DNA from: JACQNR01 sp049515175
GTDB lineage: Bacteria > Acidobacteriota > Terriglobia > UBA7540
Length of the DNA: 26,225 bases
NCBI GenBank assembly: GCA_049515175.1
Contig: JBEKUI010000024.1
Span: forward strand, 1 to 26,225
Direction: 5' to 3'
This document shows, piece by piece, positions 7,126 to 15,330 of this stretch (position 1 is the first letter of the stretch; each line of letters opens with the position of its first letter). The position numbers were made by a program, and so were the translations under genes. Under the pieces are notes generated by a model, which saw only the letters and a list, made by a program, of their open reading frames with translations, searched no databases and had not been told where the DNA came from.

Positions 7126-8025
7126 TCACAGATACTTAATGAGTTCGTCCCTCACCTGCTGGACGGCTTCATAGGGATCGCCCTGCCCTCCAGCTTCGAT
7201 GGAATAGACGCCCTTGAAACCTGTCTCCTTTGAAATCCCTACGCAACGGCCGAAATCCATTTTGCCCTGGCGCAGCTTCGCGTGACAGATGGAGGCTGCC
7301 AGAGGAAACAGCAAGCGGAGCCCGTGCTCGCGTGTCTCTTCATCCGGGAAGTTCCCGAAATCCGGTAGTGCGCCGGCTCCGGATTCCTTGAGAATCTTCA
7401 CCAGCAATTCCGGTTGCTTCGAGACGATGCCCCCGTGGTTCTCCACAATGATGTGGATTCCCTGGGGACGGGCGCGCGATACCAGCGTTTTGTAGGAACC
7501 GATGGTCGGTGATAGGTCATCTGGATTGACCTTGCCCGGGTCGCAGCGGATCGATGGGGCGGCCAATTCCTTGGCAATATCGATCCACTTGGTGTAAAGC
7601 TCGACAGCCTTTTCCCGCTCCTTGGGATCGGTGGCGGAAAGCGCCGGCTGATCCCAGAGCTCGTCGTAGTCCACGGGAATATTGACCAAGCGCGAATGCG
7701 CCCGCGCCAAACGTCTTTTGAACCCATCAAGGTAGGACGTTTCCGTTGAAGCGAAATGCGGACTGACGACTTCGATGTTGTGGACGTGATAACGGTCCGC
7801 GACCATCTCTGGGAAATCCAGGATGTCCAGGGGCTTACCCGAGATGGCGGGAGCCCGCTCGTCGTGCGTGGAGGTGAAGAGATTGTGGAAACTCCAGGAC
7901 GACACGCAGACCCGTTCGAGTTTCTTCCGATTGTCCGCGGGTGAAGTCTCCCCAAGCACCTTGCTTCCCGCCGCGGTTCCGAAGATGGCTGCCGCACCGG
8001 CGATGAATTTCCGACGTTTCATCAT
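7126..8025 (-). CDS. Exported sugar phosphate isomerase/epimerase (xylose-isomerase-like TIM barrel)
   Basis: This 299-residue protein has an N-terminal export signal (MMKRRKFIAGAAAIFG, Tat-like with one R-R-K) followed by a xylose-isomerase-like TIM barrel. Expected metal ligands sit at barrel strand ends: E195 in VENHGG, D222 in LPDFGN, H248 in CHAKLR and E277 in SIEAGG. Such proteins isomerise or epimerise sugars or inositols, but substrate cannot be read here. The start at 8025 (or the adjacent ATG at 8022) follows GAGG with suitable spacing; an earlier ATG lies inside the upstream gene and is unlikely. It follows the oxidoreductase at 8063-9610 by 37 nt and is probably co-transcribed with it. 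Confidence 0.85.
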   Translation of the reverse strand: MMKRRKFIAGAAAIFGTAAGSKVLGETSPADNRKKLERVCVSSWSFHNLFTSTHDERAPAISGKPLDILDFPEMVADRYHVHNIEVVSPHFASTETSYLDGFKRRLARAHSRLVNIPVDYDELWDQPALSATDPKEREKAVELYTKWIDIAKELAAPSIRCDPGKVNPDDLSPTIGSYKTLVSRARPQGIHIIVENHGGIVSKQPELLVKILKESGAGALPDFGNFPDEETREHGLRLLFPLAASICHAKLRQGKMDFGRCVGISKETGFKGVYSIEAGGQGDPYEAVQQVRDELIKYL

Positions 8026-8062
8026 GTTCAACCTCGAATGGGGAATCGGCCCCCTTGTCGAA

Positions 8063-9610
8063 CTAAACCTTGTAGGCGCTTCGATAGGGAGGATCAACGT
8101 AATTGTTCAGCTTCTCGGAATTGGCGATGCGCATACTGGCCGTATCCCATTCCAGCAGTTGCCCCGGGAAGCGCTGCGCAATGCAGCCGAGCAGGAAGGC
8201 TTCCGTCACTGGGCTCTGGATTTCAAAGTTGGCGAGCGGAGCTGGCCCGCCCTTGCATGCGGCAATCCACTGGTCGATGGCCGGATCATTTCTGGCCGCA
8301 CCCGACCGTCGGGGCGGCGCCTGGTACTGGTATTTGGGGGATTCGGGATAAACCCGCGGGTTGTTGCCGCTGAATCCGGCGAGCAGGATCCCTTTGTCGC
8401 CAACGTACATGATGCCTTCTCCGTCCTCGCTCCCCTCAAACAATTTCTGATCCTGTTCCTGCAAACCCGCCGGGCGCGGTGGCCGCAGGCCGCCGTCGTA
8501 CCAGGACATGCGCAGCGCAGCGCGGCTGCCGTTGGCTGGAAAATTCAGATGCACCATGGACGCCTTCGGGTAGGTCTCCTCCCAGGATTCGCTGGAACTG
8601 GCTTCCACCGACACGGGAGGAGTGAGATTGAGGATCTTGAACAGACCGGCGAAGCTGTAGCAGCCCATGTCGCCGAATGACCCGCAGCCAAAGTCGTGCC
8701 AGCCGCGCCAGACAAAGGGCAGATACGCTCGGTTAAAGGGACGCTCCGGCGCGGGCCCCAGCCATACGTCCCAATCGAGACCGTCAGGAATGGAGTCCGC
8801 CTCAGCAGGTCGGCCGACGCCCTGTGGCCAGAACGGACGACTCGACCAGTTATGGACCTCGCGTACCTGGCCGATCGCGCCGTCGGCAATCCATTCGGAA
8901 ATGATGCGGGTGGGCGCACTCGATGGATTGTTGACGGGAAGCGACGTGGCCACATTCATCTGGCGCGCCAGCGCAGCCATCCGCCGCGCGTCGCCGATGT
9001 TGTGCGTCATGGGTTTCTGACACAGGACGTGCTTGCGCTTGCGCATCGCAGTCATGGAGATTCCGGCATGCCAGTGATCAGGGGTCGCCACATAGACGGC
9101 ATCCAAATCTCCTTCCTTGTCGAGCAGTTCGCGAAAATCGCCGTAGGCCGTACAGCCCTTGTACGTGCCGGATGCAGAACCCTTGCGAGAGCCGTAATAG
9201 GCTTCGACCACCCGCTTCGCGGGTTCCCGGCCCCCCATGCCGAGACTGGTGCGGAACTCGTGCGTGAGCTGAGCCTCGCCGGGCGAGGCCAAATCTGCAC
9301 CCCAGTCCTCGTAACCGGGGCCCAGTAGTTTGCGCGCCGAATTCAACAAGTCATTGTCTCCGTACTCGGCGTAATTCTTGCTCCCCTTGTTGCAGTCGCA
9401 GACCGCCACGACCTGCACGTCAGGACGCGCCACCAGTTCCATCGTGACCGCCATACCCTGGCGTCCCATACCCATGGAGGCCAGCGTAACGCGGTCGCTG
9501 GGCGGAACGTAACCGCGCCCGCCCAGGACATGACGTGGAACGATCATGAAAGCCGTGGCTGCGCTTACGAATCCGCGGCGCGTCAGCAGATCAGTTCTGT
9601 TTTTCTCCAT
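8063..9610 (-). CDS. Tat-exported Gfo/Idh/MocA family oxidoreductase
   Basis: This 515-residue oxidoreductase begins with a twin-arginine motif (LLTRRGFVSAATAF, residues 8-21). It continues into a Rossmann domain (LASMGMGRQG), where the third motif residue departs from the usual GxGxxG. The family lysine is in VLCQKPMTHN, with Gln198-Lys199 replacing the usual Glu-Lys. The C-terminal domain contains many aromatic and Gly residues (WRGWHDFGCGSFGDMG). ATG 9610 is chosen because AAGGAGG precedes it and the signal starts there. It is about 60 residues longer than the homologue at 194-1561. With the downstream TIM-barrel gene it likely acts on a sugar or inositol in the periplasm. A GH109-type glycosidase role is an alternative. 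Confidence 0.9.
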   Translation of the reverse strand: MEKNRTDLLTRRGFVSAATAFMIVPRHVLGGRGYVPPSDRVTLASMGMGRQGMAVTMELVARPDVQVVAVCDCNKGSKNYAEYGDNDLLNSARKLLGPGYEDWGADLASPGEAQLTHEFRTSLGMGGREPAKRVVEAYYGSRKGSASGTYKGCTAYGDFRELLDKEGDLDAVYVATPDHWHAGISMTAMRKRKHVLCQKPMTHNIGDARRMAALARQMNVATSLPVNNPSSAPTRIISEWIADGAIGQVREVHNWSSRPFWPQGVGRPAEADSIPDGLDWDVWLGPAPERPFNRAYLPFVWRGWHDFGCGSFGDMGCYSFAGLFKILNLTPPVSVEASSSESWEETYPKASMVHLNFPANGSRAALRMSWYDGGLRPPRPAGLQEQDQKLFEGSEDGEGIMYVGDKGILLAGFSGNNPRVYPESPKYQYQAPPRRSGAARNDPAIDQWIAACKGGPAPLANFEIQSPVTEAFLLGCIAQRFPGQLLEWDTASMRIANSEKLNNYVDPPYRSAYKV

Positions 9611-9917
9611 GACAGACCTCCTTGTTGCCCGATAAGGAAAGATCAAGTGACCCGGGGATGGGTGGAAGTGAGTGGCTCCCCTCCTTCGTATGCGTGCCAA
9701 TTCGCTGTTGCGTGTCCTCCGGACTGAATTCCAGTGATGCTCCCGCCAGATTGCCGCGTCCGGAAGATTGAGCTCCTTCCGATGGCTCTAAGGAATCCAG
9801 CGCGGATTGGATAATCGACTGAGAAGGTACAACCATCCACTGTCGAAATCAATGTACACCGAGGGACGATCCGAACGAAAGATCGAGAGTCCGAGGAGGG
9901 GTGCGGGGACCAGGCAT
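9611..9917. other. Spacer between the kinase gene and the oxidoreductase operon
   Basis: These 307 bp contain the Shine-Dalgarno of the oxidoreductase (next to 9610) and must hold its promoter, but no confident -35/-10 pair is visible. No gene is supported. The region also receives the 3' end of the kinase gene's transcript; no intrinsic terminator was recognised. Confidence 0.55.
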
Positions 9918-11243
9918 TCATCCCATGGGGCGCAAGGGCAGTCGAAGTTGGGCGACGCAGCCCCGCCCATCGGTCCGGTTATCGAGCGTCAGCGTGCCGC
10001 CGTGGGCTTCGGCGATCTGGCGGCTCAGCACCAACCCGATCCCCGAACCCCCGGGCTTGGTGGTGAAGAAGGGAACAAACAGATTGGAAGGATTTGAAAT
10101 GCCGGGCCCATCGTCTTCGACCCGGACTTCGAGATAAGCTCCATTCGTCGCCCAGCGGACGGCGACTCCTCCCTGGGTCTCCAGTACCGCGTCCGCCGCA
10201 TTGCGCACCAGATTGATGATCAACTGCTCCAGCTGGTCGCGGTCGGCACTGAGGGTGATGGCCGGTCCGGGGCAGAGCTGGACGGCCAGGCGCGTTTCCA
10301 GTCCGGCCACCCGGCGGATGCAGTCGACAATGCTGACCGCCTCCTTGCGCGGCGGCGGTAGCTTTGCGAGGCGCGTGTAGCCTTCCAGGAATCTCGCCAG
10401 CGCCTCGGCGCGCGATCCCACCACGCCGAGCCCGCGCTGCATATCCTCCTGCCAGTCCGCCGGCAAAGGCTCGCGCGAGAGAAGGCTAGCGAGGCTTTCA
10501 GCAATCGACTTGATGGGAGTGAGCGAGTTGTTCACCTCATGACCGAGCACGCGGACCAGCCGCTGCCAGACGGCGCGCTCCTCCTCCCGCAGGGCGCGGC
10601 TGAGATCGGAGAGAACCAGCAACTGATGCGGCAGCCCGCCCTCCCGGAACGCCGTGCGCCGGATTTCCCACCGCCCGGCGCCGCCCGGGAGGTTGAGTTG
10701 AACGATGCGCGCCGGATCGCCGGTCAGGAAATCAGCCATCGCGAGTTCCGGGGCGCTCAATCCTAAAGCACGCTCCGCCGGGTGCGCCAGCAGGCGCTCT
10801 CCGGCGCGATTCAACAGGCGCAGCCGTTGCTCGCCGTCGAAAGCGAAGATGGCAACATCCGTCTCTTCGATGACCTTGCGGAGAAGCGCCGAAGCTTCCA
10901 CGGCACCGAAGCGCTCCTCGCGCAATACGTCAGCCAGCGCATTGGCGTCGCGAAACACTTCGTCGAGGGCGCCACTCCGTGACGGCGCCCGGACGCGGAA
11001 GGAGAAATCGCCTTCCCGCAGCGCCTCAAGGAGATTGGCCAGTGTCTGCAAGGGGCGCACCACCTCGCCAATCAGAGCGGAAGCAAATCCCCACCAGGTC
11101 ACCGTCACCAGCACCGTCAGCGTCCACTGGGTCCGGGGGGAATAATCGCCTCGCCAGAGCAGGACGATTCCCAGCGCGGCTCCCGGCAGCGCGGCGGCCA
11201 AGGCGTAAAGCAAGAGGCGTCGTTCGAGGCGGAGGCGGCTCAT
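9918..11243 (-). CDS. Sensor histidine kinase, NtrY-like, without a periplasmic sensor domain
   Basis: This 441-residue kinase has two membrane segments (about 10-30 and 40-60) separated by only about 10 residues. A HAMP-like linker (~60-110) and a PAS-like domain (~120-215) follow. The HisKA H-box has H235 in LGHEVNNSLTPIKS. The HATPase domain has the N box NLVRNAADAV, G1 box VEDDGPGI, F box FVPFFTTK and G2 box GSGIGLVLS. ATG 11243 overlaps the stop of the response-regulator gene by 4 nt (ATGA), implying translational coupling. It presumably phosphorylates that regulator. The near absence of an extracytoplasmic domain resembles intramembrane-sensing kinases that work with ABC transporters. 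Confidence 0.93.
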   Translation of the reverse strand: MSRLRLERRLLLYALAAALPGAALGIVLLWRGDYSPRTQWTLTVLVTVTWWGFASALIGEVVRPLQTLANLLEALREGDFSFRVRAPSRSGALDEVFRDANALADVLREERFGAVEASALLRKVIEETDVAIFAFDGEQRLRLLNRAGERLLAHPAERALGLSAPELAMADFLTGDPARIVQLNLPGGAGRWEIRRTAFREGGLPHQLLVLSDLSRALREEERAVWQRLVRVLGHEVNNSLTPIKSIAESLASLLSREPLPADWQEDMQRGLGVVGSRAEALARFLEGYTRLAKLPPPRKEAVSIVDCIRRVAGLETRLAVQLCPGPAITLSADRDQLEQLIINLVRNAADAVLETQGGVAVRWATNGAYLEVRVEDDGPGISNPSNLFVPFFTTKPGGSGIGLVLSRQIAEAHGGTLTLDNRTDGRGCVAQLRLPLRPMG

Positions 11244-12610
11244 AGCCCGTGTTTCTGCAGGCGGCGATAGAGCCCGCTGCGGCTCAGGCCGAGGAAGTGT
11301 GCGGCTTCGGTGACATTGCCCTGGAAGCGCTCCAGCGCTTTCTGAACGAGCAGTCGCTCGACCTCTTCCAGGTTCATTTCCTCGAGGCGCGCCGGGCCGT
11401 CGTGCGCCGGCCGCAAGCTGACGTCGGCGGCGCTAACCGCTTCGCCTTGTGCGAGCAGGACGGCGCGCTCCAAGACGTGGTCAAGTTCGCGGACGTTGCC
11501 CGGCCAAGGATTGGACTGTAGCGCCCTCATGGCCGGCTCGTCGAAACTGCTGACGCGCTTCTGGTAGCGACGGGCATGTTGGCGAAGGAAGAAGTTCGCC
11601 AGAACCGGAATGTCCTCCCGCCGCTGGCGCAGCGGTGGCAGATGGATCTCCACGGTGTTGAGGCGGAAGAGCAGATCTTCACGAAAGCGGCCGGCGCGGA
11701 CTTCCTCCTCCGGGTTGGCGTTCGTTGCGGAGAGAAGGCGGGCATTGACGCGCCGCGTCTTCGACGACCCCACGCGTTCGAACTCGCCCGATTCGATGAC
11801 CCGCAACAGGCGTGCCTGCTGCCCCATCGGCATGTTGGCGATCTCGTCGAGGAAAAGTGTGCCGCCGTCCGCCAGCTCGAAGCGGCCCACTCGGTCGGCG
11901 CGCGCATCCGTAAACGCCCCCTTGACGTGACCGAACAACTCGCTTTCGAGCACGCCTTCGGCGAGGCCCCCCATATTGACGGTCACCATCGGCTTCACCG
12001 CGCGCGTGGAGATCGAATGCAGAGTGCGCGCCACGACTTCTTTGCCCGTGCCGTGCTCGCCGGTGATCAGCACGTTCGCGTCCGAGGGGCCGACGCGGGC
12101 GATCAGTTCCTGCACCGGCCGCATGGCGGCGGACTCGGCAATCAGCGTGGGCAGGCCCTCGGCACGCAGCAGGCGATTCTCCGCTTCCAGTTGCGCTCCG
12201 CGTCGCAGCGCCCGGCTCAGTTCGATCTGATTGCGGAGTACGGAGAGCAGGCGCGCATTCTCCCAAGGCTTCTGGACAAAGTCGCGCGCGCCGCGGCGCA
12301 TCGCCTCCACCGCAACATCGATTGAGGCCCAGGCGGTCATCACAATCACGGGCAGCATGCTGTCGAGCGATTGGAGTCGCTCCACGAGGTCGAGACCTTC
12401 CTGGCCGGAGGTCGTGTCCCGCGTGTAATTCAGATCGATGAGGGCGGCGTCGAAGTCCTGCTTCTCGACCGCCGCCAGGCAAGCCTGCGGAGAGTTCACC
12501 GCATGAATCTCAAATCCCTCGACCTTCAACAGCAGGCGCAACGACTCGAGGATGTCCGGCTGGTCGTCAGCAATCAGCAGTCGCGGCGTCGAAGGATCGG
12601 AGGGCTTCAT
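11240..12610 (-). CDS. Sigma54-dependent NtrC-family response regulator
   Basis: This 456-residue regulator has three domains. The receiver (about 10-125) has the acidic pair D15/D16 and phospho-acceptor D59 in ALIDLNY. The AAA+ domain has Walker A GEHGTGK at 184-190, GAFTDA at 231-236 and Walker B LFLDEI with D255. A Fis-type helix-turn-helix closes the protein (TEAAHFLGLSRSGLYRRLQ). GAFTDA differs from the canonical sigma54-contacting GAFTGA at one position but keeps the key Phe and Thr, so it probably still activates sigma54 polymerase. It lies 103 nt after permease P4 and overlaps the kinase gene. Start ATG 12610 has no strong Shine-Dalgarno. Confidence 0.95.
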   Translation of the reverse strand: MKPSDPSTPRLLIADDQPDILESLRLLLKVEGFEIHAVNSPQACLAAVEKQDFDAALIDLNYTRDTTSGQEGLDLVERLQSLDSMLPVIVMTAWASIDVAVEAMRRGARDFVQKPWENARLLSVLRNQIELSRALRRGAQLEAENRLLRAEGLPTLIAESAAMRPVQELIARVGPSDANVLITGEHGTGKEVVARTLHSISTRAVKPMVTVNMGGLAEGVLESELFGHVKGAFTDARADRVGRFELADGGTLFLDEIANMPMGQQARLLRVIESGEFERVGSSKTRRVNARLLSATNANPEEEVRAGRFREDLLFRLNTVEIHLPPLRQRREDIPVLANFFLRQHARRYQKRVSSFDEPAMRALQSNPWPGNVRELDHVLERAVLLAQGEAVSAADVSLRPAHDGPARLEEMNLEEVERLLVQKALERFQGNVTEAAHFLGLSRSGLYRRLQKHGL

Positions 12611-12630
12611 AGGTGCGTCAGTCGGGGTCT

Positions 12631-12659
12631 ATCTTATCGCGGAAGCCAGCAGGAGTCAG
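12631..12659 (-). promoter_or_regulatory. Possible sigma70 promoter for the two-component genes
   Basis: Read on the minus strand, CTGACT (12659-12654) and TAAGAT (12636-12631) are 17 bp apart, each matching consensus at about four of six positions. This would start transcription near 12624, just before the regulator's ATG. It would allow expression of the regulator and kinase independent of the ABC genes. Confidence 0.35.
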
Positions 12660-12700
12660 TCGCGATCGGACCATGGGGCCGTCGGCGGATCGAAACCCTT

Positions 12701-12721
12701 CACTCGTCACTTGTCACTCGT
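12701..12721 (-). repeat. Heptamer array at the stop of permease P4
   Basis: Plus-strand units CACTCGT, CACTTGT and CACTCGT form an almost perfect period-7 array. On the coding strand each unit carries TGA. The three TGAs (reading from 12716, 12709 and 12702) fall in three different frames, the first being the actual stop codon. Confidence 0.8.
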
Positions 12722-15143
12722 ATCTAAGCGCCACGAGCGGATCGACCTTTGTCGCCCGGCGGGCGGGGATGTAGCACGCCAGGAGCGCCACGCCGGTCAA
12801 CAGCAGGGACACTGCAGCAAACGTGAGCGCGTCTGTAGGGCGGATGCCGTAGAGGAGGCTCGCAAGGACGCGCGTCAAAGCAAAAGCTCCTAACAACCCG
12901 CAGCCCACTCCGATCAGGGTCAGCCGCATGCCCTGACCCACCACAAGCTTTAGCACATCGCGCTCGCGGGCGCCGAGCGCCATGCGAACGCCGATCTCGT
13001 GGGTTCGCTGGGAGACTGCATATGAGATGACGCCGTAGAGTCCAGTGACCGCCAGGACAAGCGCCAAGATACCAAAGGCGCCGAGCAGCAGCCCGGTCGT
13101 GTGCGCAGGGAAAAGAGGCAGAGCCATGTACTGCTGCATCGTTTCGAGATCGATCGGAACCGCGTCGGGATCGAGGGCCTGCATTTCGTGGCGCACGGAA
13201 GCCAGCAAGCCCCCGGGATCGCCCTCGGTGCGAATGAGCAGTGTGGCTTTCCACTCGGAGTCGGCAGGCAGATAAATGACGGGTTGGGGCTCTTCGCTCA
13301 GGGTGTGGTACTTCCCGGTTTTCACCATGCCGGCGATAACGAGGCCGCTGTGGGTCTTGTCATCCGGAAACCCCAGGATCCTTCCGATCGGGTCCTGGCC
13401 GGGCCAGAAGCGGTACGCCATGGCTTCGTTGATGATGACCGGCTTCGGTGAAGTTGTTACGTCGCCCGCCGTGAAATCCCGGCCGCGCAACAGCGGGATG
13501 CCCATTGTCCGGCAGAAGGCCGGACCAACGTACATGACCTCGAGGCTGGTTTCCTGCTGACCGATTACAAAGGCCTGAATCTGTCTTGCGGTTGCTAGAG
13601 GCAGGTAGGCTGTGGAGCTGGCGGAACTCACTCCCGGCAAAGCTTCGAGACGTCCGAGCACCTGCTGGTAAAAGGTTCTCCGCCTGGTCTCAGAATACCC
13701 GAGGCTGCCAGGGTCAACCTGTGCGATGAGAGTGTGCCGAATGTCGAAGCCGGGATCGATTGAACGTGCATTGAGGAGGCTTCGCACGCACAGTCCCGCG
13801 CCGATCAAGAGCACCAGACAAACAGAAACTTGGGCGATGACGAGCGCACTGCGCAGCCGCGACCGGCGGAGCCCGGCGAAAAAGGCTTCATCCTTCAAAG
13901 TCGGAACAAGATCGAGTTTTGAACTCCGCAATGCCGGAGCCAACCCGAACACGACACCCGCCGCAAGTGCGAGGAAGAACGTAAACGCCAGCACGCGCCA
14001 ATCAAGGGGAACATCGATCCTCACTGGAAGCGTGGCGGGTTTCAGGGCCAGCAGGGGCGGCACTGCGAACAATGCGAAGAGTAACCCGAGCGCGCCACCC
14101 AGGGACGACAGCAGCACGCTTTCGGTCAACGACTGCCGGATAAGACGGCCTCGGCTCGCCCCGAGCGCCGAGCGGGTGGCGATTTCGCGGCGTCGCGCCA
14201 TCGCCTTCGCAAGGAGCAAATTCGCGGCGTTCGCACACGCGATGAGCAGCACCATGCCGACCACCGCCATGAGCAGGCCGGTAAAGGCCGCGACGTAACC
14301 TCGGAATGGCCCGGGGACCAGATTAACGGGGAAGGTTGCCGCCTCAATTTCCCTGTTGCTCTTAGGTTGGTCCTGTTGGAGACGGCTTGCGAGCACGCTC
14401 ACGTCGGCCCGCGCTTGTGGCGCTGTGACTCCGGGCTTAAGTCGTCCTATTCCGAAGAGCCAGGAAGTATCCCAGTTGCCCAGGAAATGCGGGTCGTGTG
14501 TGAACTCGAAGGTTGCTGCAAGCGGCGCCCAGAAGTCAGGTTGATTTCCCACAATGATCCCGGTGAAACCTGCAGGGGCCACACCAACCACGGTAAAGTC
14601 CCTTCCGTTCAAAGTGAGCGCCTTCCCCAATATTGCGGGGTCAGAACCCAGATGTTGCTCCCAGAAGGCGTGGCTCAGCACGATCACGAAATTCGACGCC
14701 GGAACTTGATCCTCGTCCGGCAGGAACGCCCTTCCGAGGACCGGCCTCACGCCGAGGGTCGAGAAGAAATTGCCGGAGACGAGCTGGCCCTGGACCAAGC
14801 CGCCCTCCGTCGTTCGGCTCCAGCTTACGGGACGCATTTCTCCGTCAAAGGCGAGGAGAGCCGAGAAGACCTGATTGTGATCGCGATAGTAGATGTAACC
14901 GGGGTAGGAGAGGGGCGTGTACTCCTCAAGCCCCGACCCCTTCGTGTTCCGCTGCCAGAGTTCCAGCAGCCGTCCTGGAGCTTCCACGGCCGGCGGGCGA
15001 AACAGTAACGCGTTTACGAAGCTGAAAATAGTGGCATTCGCTCCGATACCGAGCGCGAGGGACAGCACCACGACAGCCGTGAAGCCGGGATTCTTCGCCA
15101 GCATGCGCAAGCCGTAACGAACATCCTGGAGCAGAGTGCTCAT
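12714..15143 (-). CDS. ADOP-type ABC permease P4 (duplicated MacB/FtsX permease)
   Basis: This 809-residue inner-membrane protein contains two MacB_PCD-FtsX halves. It opens with the conserved lead MSTLLQDVRYGLRMLAKNPG and a membrane helix (~21-44). A large periplasmic region (~45-265) and a three-helix FtsX block (~272-400) follow. The latter includes the coupling-type segment RRREIATRSALGASRGRL. A helix near 425-450, a second periplasmic region and a C-terminal FtsX block (~685-800, with RTHEIGVRMALGA) complete it. It ends ALRYE. It has no ATPase domain and probably works with the LolD-like ATPase A2 encoded 181 nt upstream. GAGG lies 6 nt before ATG 15143, the same spacing as in the other three permeases. 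Confidence 0.93.
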   Translation of the reverse strand: MSTLLQDVRYGLRMLAKNPGFTAVVVLSLALGIGANATIFSFVNALLFRPPAVEAPGRLLELWQRNTKGSGLEEYTPLSYPGYIYYRDHNQVFSALLAFDGEMRPVSWSRTTEGGLVQGQLVSGNFFSTLGVRPVLGRAFLPDEDQVPASNFVIVLSHAFWEQHLGSDPAILGKALTLNGRDFTVVGVAPAGFTGIIVGNQPDFWAPLAATFEFTHDPHFLGNWDTSWLFGIGRLKPGVTAPQARADVSVLASRLQQDQPKSNREIEAATFPVNLVPGPFRGYVAAFTGLLMAVVGMVLLIACANAANLLLAKAMARRREIATRSALGASRGRLIRQSLTESVLLSSLGGALGLLFALFAVPPLLALKPATLPVRIDVPLDWRVLAFTFFLALAAGVVFGLAPALRSSKLDLVPTLKDEAFFAGLRRSRLRSALVIAQVSVCLVLLIGAGLCVRSLLNARSIDPGFDIRHTLIAQVDPGSLGYSETRRRTFYQQVLGRLEALPGVSSASSTAYLPLATARQIQAFVIGQQETSLEVMYVGPAFCRTMGIPLLRGRDFTAGDVTTSPKPVIINEAMAYRFWPGQDPIGRILGFPDDKTHSGLVIAGMVKTGKYHTLSEEPQPVIYLPADSEWKATLLIRTEGDPGGLLASVRHEMQALDPDAVPIDLETMQQYMALPLFPAHTTGLLLGAFGILALVLAVTGLYGVISYAVSQRTHEIGVRMALGARERDVLKLVVGQGMRLTLIGVGCGLLGAFALTRVLASLLYGIRPTDALTFAAVSLLLTGVALLACYIPARRATKVDPLVALRYE

Positions 15144-15158
15144 TTGTTACCTCGAATT

Positions 15159-15190
15159 GAGCCATCTGGCCATCGGCTCATCGAGCCATC
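15159..15190 (-). repeat. Octamer array upstream of permease P4
   Basis: Plus-strand units GAGCCATC, TGGCCATC, GGCTCATC and GAGCCATC repeat with period 8, beginning 15 nt upstream of the P4 start. The same array occurs at 21166-21197 and 24577-24608. Confidence 0.75.
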
Positions 15191-15205
15191 GGAAACGAAG
15201 AGCGA

Positions 15206-15233
15206 AAATGGAAATTGGAAAAGCGAAAATCGC
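15206..15233 (-). repeat. A-rich heptamer array in the A2-P4 spacer
   Basis: Plus-strand units AAATGGA, AATTGGA, AAAGCGA and AAATCGC repeat with period 7 in the middle of the spacer, between two period-8 arrays. Confidence 0.65.
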
Positions 15234-15250
15234 ACATGCTCGCCTTCGAT

Positions 15251-15330
15251 GACTCACTGATTCACTGACTCAATCTCTCAATCGCCCGATGATCCGATTA
15301 CCCATTGTCCATTCCTGGGATGGCTCAATG
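15251..15330 (-). repeat. Octamer array running from the stop of ATPase A2
   Basis: Plus-strand units GACTCACT, GATTCACT, GACTCAAT, CTCTCAAT, CGCCCGAT and GATCCGAT repeat with period 8. The periodicity weakens but can be followed to the A2 stop codon at 15325-15327. Confidence 0.7.

Noticed and set aside
9611..9700. Longer N-terminus for the second oxidoreductase
   Set aside because: AAGGAGG next to ATG 9610 and the Tat motif near residue 10 support the shorter start.
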